Positions 47,317-56,052 are shown, counted from the first letter of the stretch. The stretch: DNA of 64,000 bases from Bradyrhizobium diazoefficiens (GCF_016599855.1 NZ_CP067041.1:6076001-6140000), one strand, 5' to 3'. Numbers and translations: made by a program. The notes: generated by a model from the sequence alone, not told the origin.

Positions 47317-48453
47317 CTAGTAGCCGCTATTGTTCGCAGCACCCGCGTCGCCGAAACGGCTGGCGGAGAACGCGCCAACCAGCTCCGGCTCGAGCGCGCC
47401 CTGCGCGACCATGCGCGCGATCTCGAAGGCGTGATTGGAGGCCAGCGTCACGCCGGAATGGCAGCAGGCGACGAAGGCGCCGGGATGCGTCTCCGACTGG
47501 TCGTAGATCGGAAAGCCGTCCTGCGGCATGACGCGGATGCCGGCCCAGCTCCTGACCACGTTGAGCCGCGACAGATGCGGAAACATCCGCTGCGCGCGAT
47601 CGGCCATCACGGCGCCGATCGAATGTTTCAGCGCACGATCGTCGAGCTCGTCCTCCTTGCTGTCGCCGATCATCACCGTGCCCTCGTCGGTCTGACGGAT
47701 CGTCGTCAACGGATGCGGCAGGAACGGCATGGTGCGCTCGGTCACCACGATCTGGCCGCGCGTGGGGCCCATCGGTGCGTAGAGGCCGACCATCGGCGCC
47801 AGCGTCTGGTTGGCATTGCCCGCGGCGAGCACGATTTTGGCGGCGCGAAGCTCGCCGTTCGGCGTGGTCAGGCGGAATTCGCCGCCGCTCTTGCTGATCG
47901 CCGAGACCGGTTGCTCCGGAAAATAGTCGATGCCGAATTCCCTGAAGCCGGTATGAAACGCGCGGAACGTCCGCAGCGAATTGACGTGACCGTCGAGCGG
48001 ACAAAAACTGCCGCCGGAAACTTCCGGGCCGATCAGCGGCAGCGACTTCTTCACCTCGGATGCTGAGAGCATCTCCATCTTGTAGTCGGCCGCGCCAACC
48101 TGGTTGTGCATGCGCTTGACCAGCTCAGTGCGCTGGCCGAACTCGTCCTCGCCGAGGGTGAGGTGGAAACCACCATTCTGTTGAATGGAGACATCGAGCC
48201 CGGTCTGCTGCTTCAGTTCGGAGGCGAGCCGACCCCAGGCCTGCGAAGCCTGCACTGTCCAGACGGTGTAGGCCGGCATGCCGAGGCCCTTGCTCTGGAC
48301 CCACACCAGCGCAAAGTTCGCACGCGAGGCGCGCTTGGTGATATCGCCCTCGTCGAGCACGGCGACGTTCTTGCCGAGCCTTCCAAGACCCCAGGCGATG
48401 GCGGAGCCGAGCAATCCGCCGCCGACGACGGCGACGTCGTAATCTGTTCGCAT
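47317..48453 (-). CDS. FAD-dependent oxidoreductase, DadA-like
   Basis: A 378-residue DAO-fold flavoprotein. GGGLLGSAIAWGLGRLG near residue 10 binds the ADP part of FAD, SRANFALVWVQSKG is a second family hallmark, and SWAGIRVMPQDGFPIYD with VACCHSGVTLASNHA are near the C-terminus. It resembles D-amino acid dehydrogenases and glycine/sarcosine-oxidase-like proteins. It is in the same operon as the three-part oxidase and probably extends its substrate range or takes the next step. Confidence 0.9.
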   Translation of the reverse strand: MRTDYDVAVVGGGLLGSAIAWGLGRLGKNVAVLDEGDITKRASRANFALVWVQSKGLGMPAYTVWTVQASQAWGRLASELKQQTGLDVSIQQNGGFHLTLGEDEFGQRTELVKRMHNQVGAADYKMEMLSASEVKKSLPLIGPEVSGGSFCPLDGHVNSLRTFRAFHTGFREFGIDYFPEQPVSAISKSGGEFRLTTPNGELRAAKIVLAAGNANQTLAPMVGLYAPMGPTRGQIVVTERTMPFLPHPLTTIRQTDEGTVMIGDSKEDELDDRALKHSIGAVMADRAQRMFPHLSRLNVVRSWAGIRVMPQDGFPIYDQSETHPGAFVACCHSGVTLASNHAFEIARMVAQGALEPELVGAFSASRFGDAGAANNSGY

Positions 48454-48461
48454 AGATTCTC

Positions 48462-49268
48462 CTATCGTCCCGGATCGCCCTTGCCGGCGAGCACGCGTTC
48501 GAGCCCGTAGAAGCGGTCGAGCAGAATGAGGGCGGTCATGGTAACAGCGATCACGCAGGCCGAGACCGACGTCACCAGCGGATCGATGTTGTCCTGGATG
48601 TAGAGGAACATTCGCACTGGCAACGTCTCCGTGCCGGGCGCGGCGAGGAAGACGGTCATGGTGAGATCGTCGAACGACTGGATGAAGGCGAGCGCCCAGC
48701 CGCTGATGACGCCGGGCAGGATCAGCGGCAAGGTCACGCGGCGGAAGAGGGTCCAGCCGCCGGCGCCGAGGGAAACCGCGGCCATCTCGACCGAAAGGTC
48801 CATGCCGGTTGCGGCGGCGAGCGTCAGCCGCAACGCGAACGGGAACACGATGATGACATGCGCGATGATCAGCGCGGCAAAGCTCCCACCCAACCCGGCC
48901 GAGGTGAAGAAGCGCAGGAAGGCGATGCCGAGCACGACATGCGGGATCATCAACGGCGACAGGAACAGCGCCGCCAGCGCATCGCGGCCGCGGAAGCGAT
49001 AGCGCGCGATGGCCAGCGCCGCAGGCACCGCGAACAGCAACGCCACGATCGAGGACAGCGCGCCGAGCCCGAGACTGATCCAGAACGCGTGGATGAACTC
49101 AGGGTAATTCGCGATCGCCCTGAACCAGCGTAGCGAAAAACCGTGGGTCGGCAGCGACAGGAAGCCCTCGGGCGTGAAGGCGACGAGGCAGACCACCAGG
49201 ATCGGCGCCACCATGCCGATGACGAAGATCGTGTGGAAGATCAGCGCGAACGGGCCGTTCCGTCTCAT
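48462..49268 (-). CDS. ABC transporter permease (spermidine/putrescine type, PotC-like)
   Basis: A 268-residue inner-membrane permease with six helices. The cytoplasmic EAA-type loop is seen in EMAAVSLGAGGWTLFRRVTLPLILPGVISG. The start at 49268 (MRRNGPFAL) overlaps the previous permease by four bases. It couples to the ATPase encoded two genes upstream. Confidence 0.94.
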   Translation of the reverse strand: MRRNGPFALIFHTIFVIGMVAPILVVCLVAFTPEGFLSLPTHGFSLRWFRAIANYPEFIHAFWISLGLGALSSIVALLFAVPAALAIARYRFRGRDALAALFLSPLMIPHVVLGIAFLRFFTSAGLGGSFAALIIAHVIIVFPFALRLTLAAATGMDLSVEMAAVSLGAGGWTLFRRVTLPLILPGVISGWALAFIQSFDDLTMTVFLAAPGTETLPVRMFLYIQDNIDPLVTSVSACVIAVTMTALILLDRFYGLERVLAGKGDPGR

Positions 49269-50140
49269 CGGAACACCTCCGCATAGCGGCGCTCGATCAG
49301 CGCATTGCTGCCGACGACGATGAGGACCAATGCGACCAGCAGCAGCGTGGCGACCGCGGCGCCCAGCGGCCAATTCAGCGTGTTGAGGAACTCGTCATAG
49401 GCGAGCGTCGCCGCGACCTTGAGCCTGCGGCCACCAATGATCGCCGGCGTCGCAAACGCGCTGGCCGAGAGCGAGAACACGATGATCGCGCCCGACAGCA
49501 CGCCCGGCATGATCTGCGGCATGGTGATGCGGCGGATGATGGTGATCGGCCCCGCACCAAGCGACATCGCGGCATTCTCGATCTGCGGATCGAGCCTCTG
49601 CAGCGCCGCCCACACCGACAGCACCATAAACGGCATCATCACATGCGCGAGCGCAACCACCATGCCCGTTTCGGTGAACATGAAGGGAATGGGGTAGCGG
49701 ATCGCCCCGAGCGACATCAGCAGCTTGTTGACGAGCCCGTTATTGCCGCCGAACAGCAGCGCCCAGCCGAGCGTGCGCGCCACCACGGAGATCAGCAGCG
49801 GCCCGAGAATGACGAGCAGGAAAATGCTCTTCCAGCGGCCGCTCATGCGGTTGAGGATGTAGGCTTCGGGCGCACCGAGCAGGGCGGTCAGCAACGTGGT
49901 CAGGATCGCGATGCGAAACGTCCGCCAGAACATCTCGGCGTAATAGGGATCGGTCGCGATCTCCTTCCAGTTTTTGAGGATGAAGACCGGCTCGATGCCC
50001 TTGTACTGGCCCCAATCGTGGAACGAGAGCATCACGGTCATTGCCAGCGGAATCAGCAGCACGCCGACGAACAGCATCAGGGCCGGCGCCGTCAGCGCCC
50101 ATGGCGCACGCGCGTTGCGCTCCTCGGCGGCCGCGCTCAT
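49265..50140 (-). CDS. ABC transporter permease (PotB-like)
   Basis: A 291-residue inner-membrane permease with six predicted helices. EAA loop: ENAAMSLGAGPITIIRRITMPQIMPGVLSG. It overlaps the ATPase gene by four bases at its start and the second permease at its end, so the transport genes are translationally coupled. Confidence 0.94.
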   Translation of the reverse strand: MSAAAEERNARAPWALTAPALMLFVGVLLIPLAMTVMLSFHDWGQYKGIEPVFILKNWKEIATDPYYAEMFWRTFRIAILTTLLTALLGAPEAYILNRMSGRWKSIFLLVILGPLLISVVARTLGWALLFGGNNGLVNKLLMSLGAIRYPIPFMFTETGMVVALAHVMMPFMVLSVWAALQRLDPQIENAAMSLGAGPITIIRRITMPQIMPGVLSGAIIVFSLSASAFATPAIIGGRRLKVAATLAYDEFLNTLNWPLGAAVATLLLVALVLIVVGSNALIERRYAEVFR

Positions 50141-51177
50141 GCGACGGTCCTCGCGCGCACGCTCATGTCTTCCGGCCGCCAGGTCAGGCGAACCGCCTCG
50201 CCTTCGGACGGCTGCGCCGTTCCGTCATTCTGGCGGATCACGATCGCCGGGCCGCATTCGCTGTCGCACTGGAACAGCCAGTGATTGCCCTGGAAGATGC
50301 GCGTGACAATTTTGGCGCTGAGCCCGGTATCGCCGAAGCCTATCCTTTCGGGACGAATGCTGACGGTGAGGGGGCCACTGAGCCCAGCCGGCGCCGGCGC
50401 GCTCCAGGAGCCCGCCACCAGTCGCGCGGATGCGCCGGTGCGATCGATCGTCCCGGCAAAATCGTTGGTCTTGCCGAGGAACTGCGAGACGAAGGCCGAG
50501 GCGGGCCGCTCATACGTCTCCTGCGGCGTGCCGATCTGTTCGATGCGGCCCTGGCTCATCACCACGATACGGTCTGACAGTGACATCGCCTCGTTCTGGT
50601 CGTGGGTAACCAGGATCGTGGTGGTACCGATGGTGCGCTGAATCTGGCGCAGCTCGATCTGCATCTCCTCGCGTAGCTTCGCGTCGAGATTGGACAGCGG
50701 CTCGTCCAGCAGCAGCACGCTCGGCTTGATCACCAGCGCACGCGCCAGCGCCACGCGCTGCTGCTGGCCACCCGACATGCGGCGGGGATGGCGGTCCTCG
50801 TAGCCGGCAAGGCCGACCATCGCGAGGGTAGCGCGAACGCGCTTGGCTCGTTCAGCGCGCGGCACATTGCGCATCTCGAGACCGAACGCGACGTTCTCCG
50901 CCGCCGTCATATGCGGAAACAGCGCATAGCTCTGAAACACGATGCCGAGCCCCCGCCTGGCCGGATGGATCGCGGTCAGATCCTTGTCCTCCAGGCGGAT
51001 CGCGCCGCGCGTGGGATCGAGGAAGCCCGCGATCATCTGCAACGTCGTGGTCTTGCCGCAGCCGGAGGGACCAAGGAAGGAGATGAACTCCCCCTTGCCC
51101 ACCGCGAGACTGAAGTCATCGACGACAGTCATCGCGCCGAACTGCTTGGCGATCCGATCGAGCTCGAGATAGGCCAT
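50137..51177 (-). CDS. ABC transporter ATP-binding protein (PotA-like)
   Basis: A 346-residue ATPase. Walker A GPSGCGKT (about 36-43), Q-loop in FQSYALFP, signature LSGGQ-type (MSGGQQQRVALARAL), Walker B VLLLDEPLSNLD and switch His in VTHDQNEAM. A C-terminal OB-fold TOBE domain of about 100 residues follows, as in the polyamine and opine importer group. Confidence 0.96.
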   Translation of the reverse strand: MAYLELDRIAKQFGAMTVVDDFSLAVGKGEFISFLGPSGCGKTTTLQMIAGFLDPTRGAIRLEDKDLTAIHPARRGLGIVFQSYALFPHMTAAENVAFGLEMRNVPRAERAKRVRATLAMVGLAGYEDRHPRRMSGGQQQRVALARALVIKPSVLLLDEPLSNLDAKLREEMQIELRQIQRTIGTTTILVTHDQNEAMSLSDRIVVMSQGRIEQIGTPQETYERPASAFVSQFLGKTNDFAGTIDRTGASARLVAGSWSAPAPAGLSGPLTVSIRPERIGFGDTGLSAKIVTRIFQGNHWLFQCDSECGPAIVIRQNDGTAQPSEGEAVRLTWRPEDMSVRARTVA

Positions 51178-51204
51178 GAAGCTGTCTCCGCGGCAACGAT
51201 CAGA

Positions 51205-52233
51205 TCAGCGCTCGACCTCGCGGTTCCAGCGCTTGGTCCACTCCTCGCGCTTCTCGTTGATGACGGTCCAGTCCGGGTTATAGAGCTTTGCCGCGCGCTC
51301 GCCGATCGGCGCCATCTTGCCAAGCTCCGGCGGCACCTTCAGCGATTTCAGCACCGGGCCGTAGCCATAGTCCTTGAGCATCACGAGCTGGATTTTCGGA
51401 TCGAGCAGCATCTTGACGAAGCTCGACGCCAGCGGCGAGGCGTTCGGCTTCGAGATCGGACACGCCGTCGTCAGCAGCGTTGCCGCGCCTTCCTTGGGAT
51501 AGACGAAATCGACGGGGAAGCCGGTGTTGGCAAAGCTCTGCACGCGGCCGGTGCCCCACACCGCGATCACGGCCTGGCCGGACTGGAACAGCTCGGTCAT
51601 CTTGCCGGGCGACGGCTCATAAGCGAGCACATTCGGATTGATCTCTTCCTTGAAGATCTTGAAGCCAGGCTCGACATTGGTCTCGCCGCCGCCGTTCATC
51701 TTCGACAGCATCACCAGCGCTTCGAGACCATAGGTGTTGTTGATCGGCGGGATCACGAGCTGCTTGGCGTATTTCGTGTCCTTCAAATCGTTCCACGAGG
51801 TCGGCGGCGCCCAGCCTTTCTCCTTGAACACCTTGGTGTTGTACATCAAGCCGGTGGCGACGATGCCGATCGCGACCGCACGATCATCCTTGAAGTGCGC
51901 TGCGTCGTAGAGATCGGCCGGAAGTCCCTCGAGCTTGCCGCAGAAGCCGAGCTGGATCGCCTGGTACATCGGGCCGTCGTCGACGATGGCGACGTCAATC
52001 TGCTGGTTGCCCTTCTGCGCCTGAAGCTTGGCCAGCGTGTCGGTGGAGTTGCCGGCGACGTACTCGACCTTGACGCCGTTCTCCTTCTCGAAGATCGGGA
52101 TCACCTCGTCGCGGATCGTCTTCTCGAACGAGCCGCCGTAGCCGGCGACATAGAGCGTCTTTTGCTGGGCCGAGGCAGGGGCGGCAATGAGCGCCGCGAT
52201 GCTGACCGCGGTCAGGAGGCTGAGAGTCTTCAT
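51205..52233 (-). CDS. Extracellular solute-binding protein (PotD/AgtB type)
   Basis: A 342-residue periplasmic binding protein with a signal peptide (MKTLSLLTAVSIAALIAAPASAQ, cleaved after residue 23). The body has the polyamine/opine-binding family pattern: KTLYVAGYGGSFEKTIRDEVIPIFEK, FKEKGWAPPTSWNDL and VSACG-like loops absent. It is the first gene of the operon and probably the most strongly expressed. The substrate is inferred from the neighbouring oxidases. Confidence 0.93.
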   Translation of the reverse strand: MKTLSLLTAVSIAALIAAPASAQQKTLYVAGYGGSFEKTIRDEVIPIFEKENGVKVEYVAGNSTDTLAKLQAQKGNQQIDVAIVDDGPMYQAIQLGFCGKLEGLPADLYDAAHFKDDRAVAIGIVATGLMYNTKVFKEKGWAPPTSWNDLKDTKYAKQLVIPPINNTYGLEALVMLSKMNGGGETNVEPGFKIFKEEINPNVLAYEPSPGKMTELFQSGQAVIAVWGTGRVQSFANTGFPVDFVYPKEGAATLLTTACPISKPNASPLASSFVKMLLDPKIQLVMLKDYGYGPVLKSLKVPPELGKMAPIGERAAKLYNPDWTVINEKREEWTKRWNREVER

Positions 52234-52471
52234 GTGGTCCGATCTCCATACCGGGATGAGGTGACGTGCCGACGAGTCTCGCTAGCCAAAGCGCCTTTCG
52301 CATTTCCCTCCGCGCCGATCCGTCTCGAGGCAGGGCTCCGGCCCCTGCTCAGCGGATTCTGGTGCGATTTGGAAGGATTTGAACCCCCTCCAATCTGCCG
52401 AAAAAGCGGGCCGTCTCCAGCTTTGATGAAAAAGATCGCAAACCCCGGCTTCCATCGTCCAATGAATAATG

Positions 52472-52486
52472 GCATGCTCTACATGC
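52472..52486. promoter_or_regulatory. Inverted repeat in the LysR/transporter divergent promoter
   Basis: GCATG-CTCTA-CATGC is a perfect 5-5-5 inverted repeat 26 bases upstream of the LysR start, in an AT-rich stretch of a 278-base divergent gap. This position suits a LysR activator that represses itself, but the classic T-N11-A form is not clear. Confidence 0.4.
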
Positions 52487-52511
52487 TTAAATGTTATGAA
52501 TGGTAGCGTAG

Positions 52512-53426
52512 ATGGTGCGGATCAATTCCCGGCAGGTCGAGGCCTTCCGCGCGACGATGCTGACCGGCAGCGTTACCGAGGCGGCGGCGCTGATGACGGT
52601 CACGCAGCCGGCGGTGAGCCGGTTACTGCGCGACCTCCAGGCGCTACTGAAGATGGAGCTGTTCGAGCGGCGCGGCACTGGCCTTGTGCCGACTGCAGCT
52701 GCGATGGCGCTCTATACCGAAGTGGAGCGCTCCTTCGTCGGCCTCGAACGCATCACCGCCGCAGCCGAGGAAATCCGCGGCCGCCGCACCGGTTCGCTGC
52801 GGATCGCGGCTCTGCCGGCGCTGTCGAACGGCTATCTGCCGCGGCTGACCGGTCACTTTCTGAAGGAACGGCCGAACCTCAATCTCGCGTTCTTCGGCGT
52901 GATCTCGCCGATCGTGGTCGACTGGGTGCTGAACAACCAGTGCGACGTCGGCTTTGCCGAGGTGCCAATCGCGCATTCCGGCCTGCCGAGCCAAAAGCTG
53001 CCGGCGCCCGCGCGCGTCGCGGTACTGCCGACAGGGCATCGCCTCGCGGAAAAGGAAGTTCTGGAGCCACGCGACTTCGAGGGCGAGACGTTCATCTCGC
53101 TGTCGGCGGGATCGTCGAGTCGCCACCTCGTCGACCAGGTCTTTCATCGCCACGATGTCCGCCGCGTGCTGCGAGTGGAGACCGCGCTGTCGGAAATCAT
53201 GTGCGGCCTGGTGTCGTCAGGGCTTGGCGTCGCAATCTGCGACCCGTTCACTGCGCAAGAATTCTCCACCCGCGGCGTCGTCGTGCGCCGCTTCCTGCCG
53301 CGCATCGACTTCGAGTTCTCGGCCGTGTTTCCCGCACAGCGTAGCCCCTCGCCGGTGGCGCTCGACCTGGTCGAGACAATGCGCAAGGCGCTCGCGGAGT
53401 TCGACGATCAGCCGACGCCCGGATGA
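52512..53426 (+). CDS. LysR-family regulator, NocR/OccR-like
   Basis: A 304-residue regulator. The N-terminal winged helix is RQVEAFRATMLTGSVTEAAALMTVTQPAVSRLLRDLQALLKMELFER, and the effector domain continues from TGSLRIAALPAL to the end. The sequence LTGSVTEAAALMTVTQPAVSRLI-type matches the opine-responsive OccR/NocR group. It is divergent from the transporter-oxidase operon and most likely activates it on binding the transported substrate. Confidence 0.93.
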   Translation: MVRINSRQVEAFRATMLTGSVTEAAALMTVTQPAVSRLLRDLQALLKMELFERRGTGLVPTAAAMALYTEVERSFVGLERITAAAEEIRGRRTGSLRIAALPALSNGYLPRLTGHFLKERPNLNLAFFGVISPIVVDWVLNNQCDVGFAEVPIAHSGLPSQKLPAPARVAVLPTGHRLAEKEVLEPRDFEGETFISLSAGSSSRHLVDQVFHRHDVRRVLRVETALSEIMCGLVSSGLGVAICDPFTAQEFSTRGVVVRRFLPRIDFEFSAVFPAQRSPSPVALDLVETMRKALAEFDDQPTPG

Positions 53427-53470
53427 TCGAATGCTTGCGCGGACAAGGCTGATCTCTTACCTGAGGCCCC

Positions 53471-54190
53471 ATGGCGCGCATCACCATCATCGAGACCGGA
53501 CAGGTTCCGCAAAAATACCGCGAACGGCACGGTTCGTTTCCGGACATGTTCGCGCGCATGATCCGGGCCGAGGATCCGTCGGCGAAGATTGAGGTTGTCA
53601 GCATTCCGAATGCCGACGCACTTCCCGATCCGGGCAAGCTCGAAGCGGTGCTGATCACCGGTGCTGCCGCCGGCGTTTATGACGGGCTCGACTGGATCGC
53701 GCCGCTGGAAGATTTCGTGCGCACCGCCTACGCCAACAAGACCCCGATGGTCGGCGTCTGCTTCGGCCATCAGCTGATCGCGCAGGCACTCGGCGGCACC
53801 GTGCGCAAATCGGAAAACGGTTGGGGCATTGGCCGGCACGTCTACCACGTGCTGCCGGACAACGGCGTCATCGACGGCGAAGCGGTGGCCATCGCCGCCT
53901 CACACCAGGACCAGGTGATCGAGCCGCCAAACGGCGCGCTGACGATCCTCTCGTCCCACTTCACCCCGCATGCCGGCCTGCTCTATGCCAACGGCAGCAC
54001 GCTAACCGTACAGCCGCATCCGGAGTTCGACGTGGCGTTCGCGCAAGTGTGCTGCGATCTGCGCGACGGCAAGGCGCCGGACGATGTCGTGGCGACGGCG
54101 AGGGCATCGCTGGCGCAGCCGATGGACACTGCGAAACTCGGTGGCGCGATTACGAGATTTCTGGCGCGTAAATCCATCTCCTCATCCTGA
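53471..54190 (+). CDS. Class I glutamine amidotransferase (GMP synthase-like)
   Basis: A 239-residue amidotransferase-fold protein. The nucleophile is in GVCFGHQLIAQALGG (Cys97), and the His-Glu pair is in QPHPEFD (His183, Glu185), so the triad is complete. Family members such as PuuD relatives hydrolyse gamma-glutamyl compounds. It follows the LysR gene by 44 bases and could be cotranscribed with it, linking it to amino acid catabolism. The stop codon lies within the start of an intergenic repeat. Confidence 0.92.
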   Translation: MARITIIETGQVPQKYRERHGSFPDMFARMIRAEDPSAKIEVVSIPNADALPDPGKLEAVLITGAAAGVYDGLDWIAPLEDFVRTAYANKTPMVGVCFGHQLIAQALGGTVRKSENGWGIGRHVYHVLPDNGVIDGEAVAIAASHQDQVIEPPNGALTILSSHFTPHAGLLYANGSTLTVQPHPEFDVAFAQVCCDLRDGKAPDDVVATARASLAQPMDTAKLGGAITRFLARKSISSS

Positions 54191-54290
54191 GGAGCGCCCT
54201 CTCGCGCGCGTCTCGAAGGATAGAGGCCGCGACGCAGCAGCGGGCCTGCATGGTTCGAGACGGCGCTGTGCGCCTCCTCACCATGAGGAG
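54181..54290. repeat. Intergenic palindromic repeat, family 4
   Basis: CTCATCCTGAGGAGCGC (left) and GCGCCTCCTCACCATGAGG (right) are inverted copies, and inner pieces CGTCTCGAA / TTCGAGACG also pair. The first ten bases overlap the end of the amidotransferase gene. It is a Bradyrhizobium-type dispersed repeat. Confidence 0.6.
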
Positions 54291-54300
54291 TGAGAGTTAA

Positions 54301-54768
54301 TCAGAACGGATCCGTCCCCAACCCCGGCACGTCCGCCGGCCGCGGCCCGGGCGCGGTCCAGTAAAACCGACGATCCCTGTCAGCAATCGCGATGTCGTTG
54401 ATCGATGCCTCTCTGCGCCGCATCAGGCCGTGCTCGTCGAACTCCCACTGCTCGTTACCATAGGAGCGATACCACTGGCCGCCGGCATCGTGCCATTCGT
54501 ACTGGAAGCGCACCGCGATGCGATTTTCGTCGAACGTCCAGAGGTCCTTGATCAGGCGGTAATCGTGCTCCTTTTCCCATTTGCGGGTGAGAAACGCGAC
54601 GATCGCGTCGCGGCCCTGAAACACCTCCGAGCGATTGCGCCAACGGCTATCCTCGGTATAGGCGAGCGAGACGCGCACCGGATCGCGCGAATTCCAGGCG
54701 TCCTCGGCCATGCGGGCCTTCTGCGCGGCAGTCTCTCGGGTAAAAGGCGGAAGCGGCGGGCGCGACAT
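54301..54768 (-). CDS. DUF1348 family protein (NTF2-like fold)
   Basis: A 155-residue protein of the DUF1348 family, which has the SnoaL/NTF2 cone fold. Family stretches are [42 protein letters not shown] and [21 protein letters not shown], ending in [14 protein letters not shown]. No enzymatic role is established. The start at 54768 is MSRPPLPPF; ten further codons upstream are possible. Single gene. Confidence 0.93.
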   Translation of the reverse strand: MSRPPLPPFTRETAAQKARMAEDAWNSRDPVRVSLAYTEDSRWRNRSEVFQGRDAIVAFLTRKWEKEHDYRLIKDLWTFDENRIAVRFQYEWHDAGGQWYRSYGNEQWEFDEHGLMRRREASINDIAIADRDRRFYWTAPGPRPADVPGLGTDPF

Positions 54769-54846
54769 GATGGCCTCATCGGTTGGCGGGAGCGGCAATC
54801 TACGCCTGTGTGCGGCTCAGTCGAGTGGTCTTCCCCTATCGGGCGA

Positions 54847-55221
54847 TCACGAAATCAGATCGGCTTTCATCAGCGCGCGGATTGATTTCGGAATCGGTTG
54901 CGCCCGGCCGCCGCTGATGAAGGCGACGCGCACCTCGGCTTTCACCAGCACGTCATCACCGCGCCGCACCTCCTGCGCCAGCATGATGGAGGCGCCTTTC
55001 ACAGCGACGGGCCATGTCACGATGTCGAGCACATCGTCCATCCGCGCGGGCTTGAGGAAATCCAGATGCATCGAGCGCACCACGAAGGCAAAGCCGACGC
55101 CTTCGGTCTCGACCCGGTCGAACAGCGCCTGCTGCTCGGCCCCCATCAACCGCAGATGATTGGTGCGCCCGCGTTCCATGTAGCGCAGATAATTGGCGTG
55201 ATAGACGATGCCCGAGAACAC
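54847..55221 (-). pseudogene. YbgC-like acyl-CoA thioesterase, N-terminally truncated
   Basis: From FSGIVYHANYLRYMERGRTNHLRLMG to the end the 124 residues match tol-pal-associated YbgC thioesterases (hotdog fold). Normal proteins begin about 15-30 residues earlier with a YxDTD-FSGIVYH motif whose second Asp is catalytic. Here the frame upstream reads CCDIVKSV before FSGIVYH, so no Asp is at the catalytic position. The only initiator is a GTG at 55221 with no clear ribosome binding site. The break coincides with an island junction, so it is probably nonfunctional. Confidence 0.78.
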
Positions 55222-55361
55222 TGATTTGACGATGTCGCAACAGAAGCCCAGCGGATTACTTTCATTGGGTCGCTGGACGGCTAAGGCGTGAATGAGGTGC
55301 AGATTTATCTATGCCCTTCCGTAGCACGCCGTGGGTAAGAGATCGTCGGCGCGCCTGACCC

Positions 55362-55411
55362 TTGCCCTCCGAAGGCGAAGGCCACACGTTCGAATCGTGT
55401 CGGGTGCGCCA
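55362..55411 (+). tRNA. 3' fragment of tRNA-Arg(CCG)
   Basis: The fragment holds the anticodon arm TTGCC-CTCCGAA-GGCGA (anticodon CCG), the T arm ACACG-TTCGAAT-CGTGT, and the acceptor 3' strand CGGGTGC-G-CCA. The 5' acceptor strand (expected GCACCCG) and D arm are missing; the upstream bases do not match them. About 50 of 77 nucleotides are kept. Such 3' tRNA fragments are the hallmark of integrase att sites. Confidence 0.82.
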
Positions 55412-55480
55412 AAATACCGGCGCTCCAGAACAAAAATAGGAACCGGGACCCGGCGCTCTCCTCGAACCTTCAGTGACCGG

Positions 55481-55555
55481 ACCTCGCTTCTGCGGAAGCT
55501 GGTCCAGCCGGAATGGGGTACCAGCAAGGTTGCAGACGTCACGCCCGCCGATTGC
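55481..55555 (+). pseudogene. Tyrosine integrase remnant
   Basis: A short coding-like stretch, LLRKLVQPEWGTSKVADVTPAD, resembles the N-terminal SAM-like core-binding domain of phage and island integrases, where 'W-G-x-x-K-V-A-D-V/I-T-x-A-D' is common. It stands 70 bases after the tRNA fragment, the usual place for an island integrase. The flanking frame does not look like integrase, and no catalytic Arg/Tyr part exists here. Confidence 0.5.
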
Positions 55556-55711
55556 CCGTGGGTGTTGCCCGGCGATATCAAGGGCAATCTGCTGCGTCCC
55601 AAGCTCAGTCTGCGTCCAGTGTCGGCTGCGCGGCAGCGTGATCAGCCCGTTCTAGCCCGACGAGAACCGGTAACAACCGGCAGATCACCTCCGCATATCC
55701 GTTTTTTCCAA

Positions 55712-55745
55712 CGAGAGCGATTTCCAACCGAGCCTCTCGCTCTCG
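55712..55745 (+). other. Hairpin upstream of the small ORFs
   Basis: CGAGAGCGA (55712-55720) and TCGCTCTCG (55737-55745) form a perfect 9-bp stem with a 16-base loop. It ends 11 bases before the GGAGG of the first small ORF, so it could be a leader structure affecting its translation. Confidence 0.5.
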
Positions 55746-55768
55746 GGCTCAACACGGAGGTAACTGCC

Positions 55769-55870
55769 ATGGGTCGTAGGTCGTCCTCGTATCGCGAGTA
55801 TCGCACTCCGATCACCACGTTCTGGACGGGTCGCCGTATCGGGACGCGCGTGCGTCGTGAATACGACTAA
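55769..55870 (+). CDS. Small basic 33-residue protein
   Basis: An ATG with GGAGGT six to eleven bases upstream starts MGRRSSSYREYRTPITTFWT and ends GRRIGTRVRREYD. It is strongly basic, with many Arg and Tyr, and could bind nucleic acid. No family is recognised. It lies between two perfect hairpins and ahead of another small ORF, which makes a real mini-operon plausible. Confidence 0.5.
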   Translation: MGRRSSSYREYRTPITTFWTGRRIGTRVRREYD

Positions 55871-55878
55871 ACTCAATC

Positions 55879-55903
55879 GGCCCCGCCCAATCTGGGCGGG
55901 GCC
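55879..55903 (+). other. 10-bp perfect hairpin between the two small ORFs
   Basis: GGCCCCGCCC-AATCT-GGGCGGGGCC. It lacks a following T tract, so it is more likely an mRNA processing or stability stem than a terminator. Confidence 0.55.
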
Positions 55904-55921
55904 TCGTACACGGAGGACAAC

Positions 55922-56044
55922 ATGATGAGATGCCGTTGCCATCCGGACTGGGAGGCCAGCCCCACATTTCCGGATATTCCAAATCGCAGGTGCCACTGCC
56001 GCAGATTCCATCATCCATGGTATCATCGCGGGATGAGCGTCTGA
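55922..56044 (+). CDS. Small Cys/His-rich 40-residue protein
   Basis: ATG with GGAGG five bases upstream; the protein begins MMRCRCHPDWEASPTFPDIP and ends NRRCHCRRFHHPWYHRGMSV. Two Cys-x-Cys pairs and six His suggest a small metal-binding fold. No family is recognised. A strong terminator starts nine bases after the stop codon. Confidence 0.5.
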   Translation: MMRCRCHPDWEASPTFPDIPNRRCHCRRFHHPWYHRGMSV

Positions 56045-56052
56045 TACCCATA

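Noticed and set aside
55362..55411. A complete tRNA-Arg
   Set aside because: The upstream bases cannot form the acceptor or D stems; only the 3' two thirds are present.
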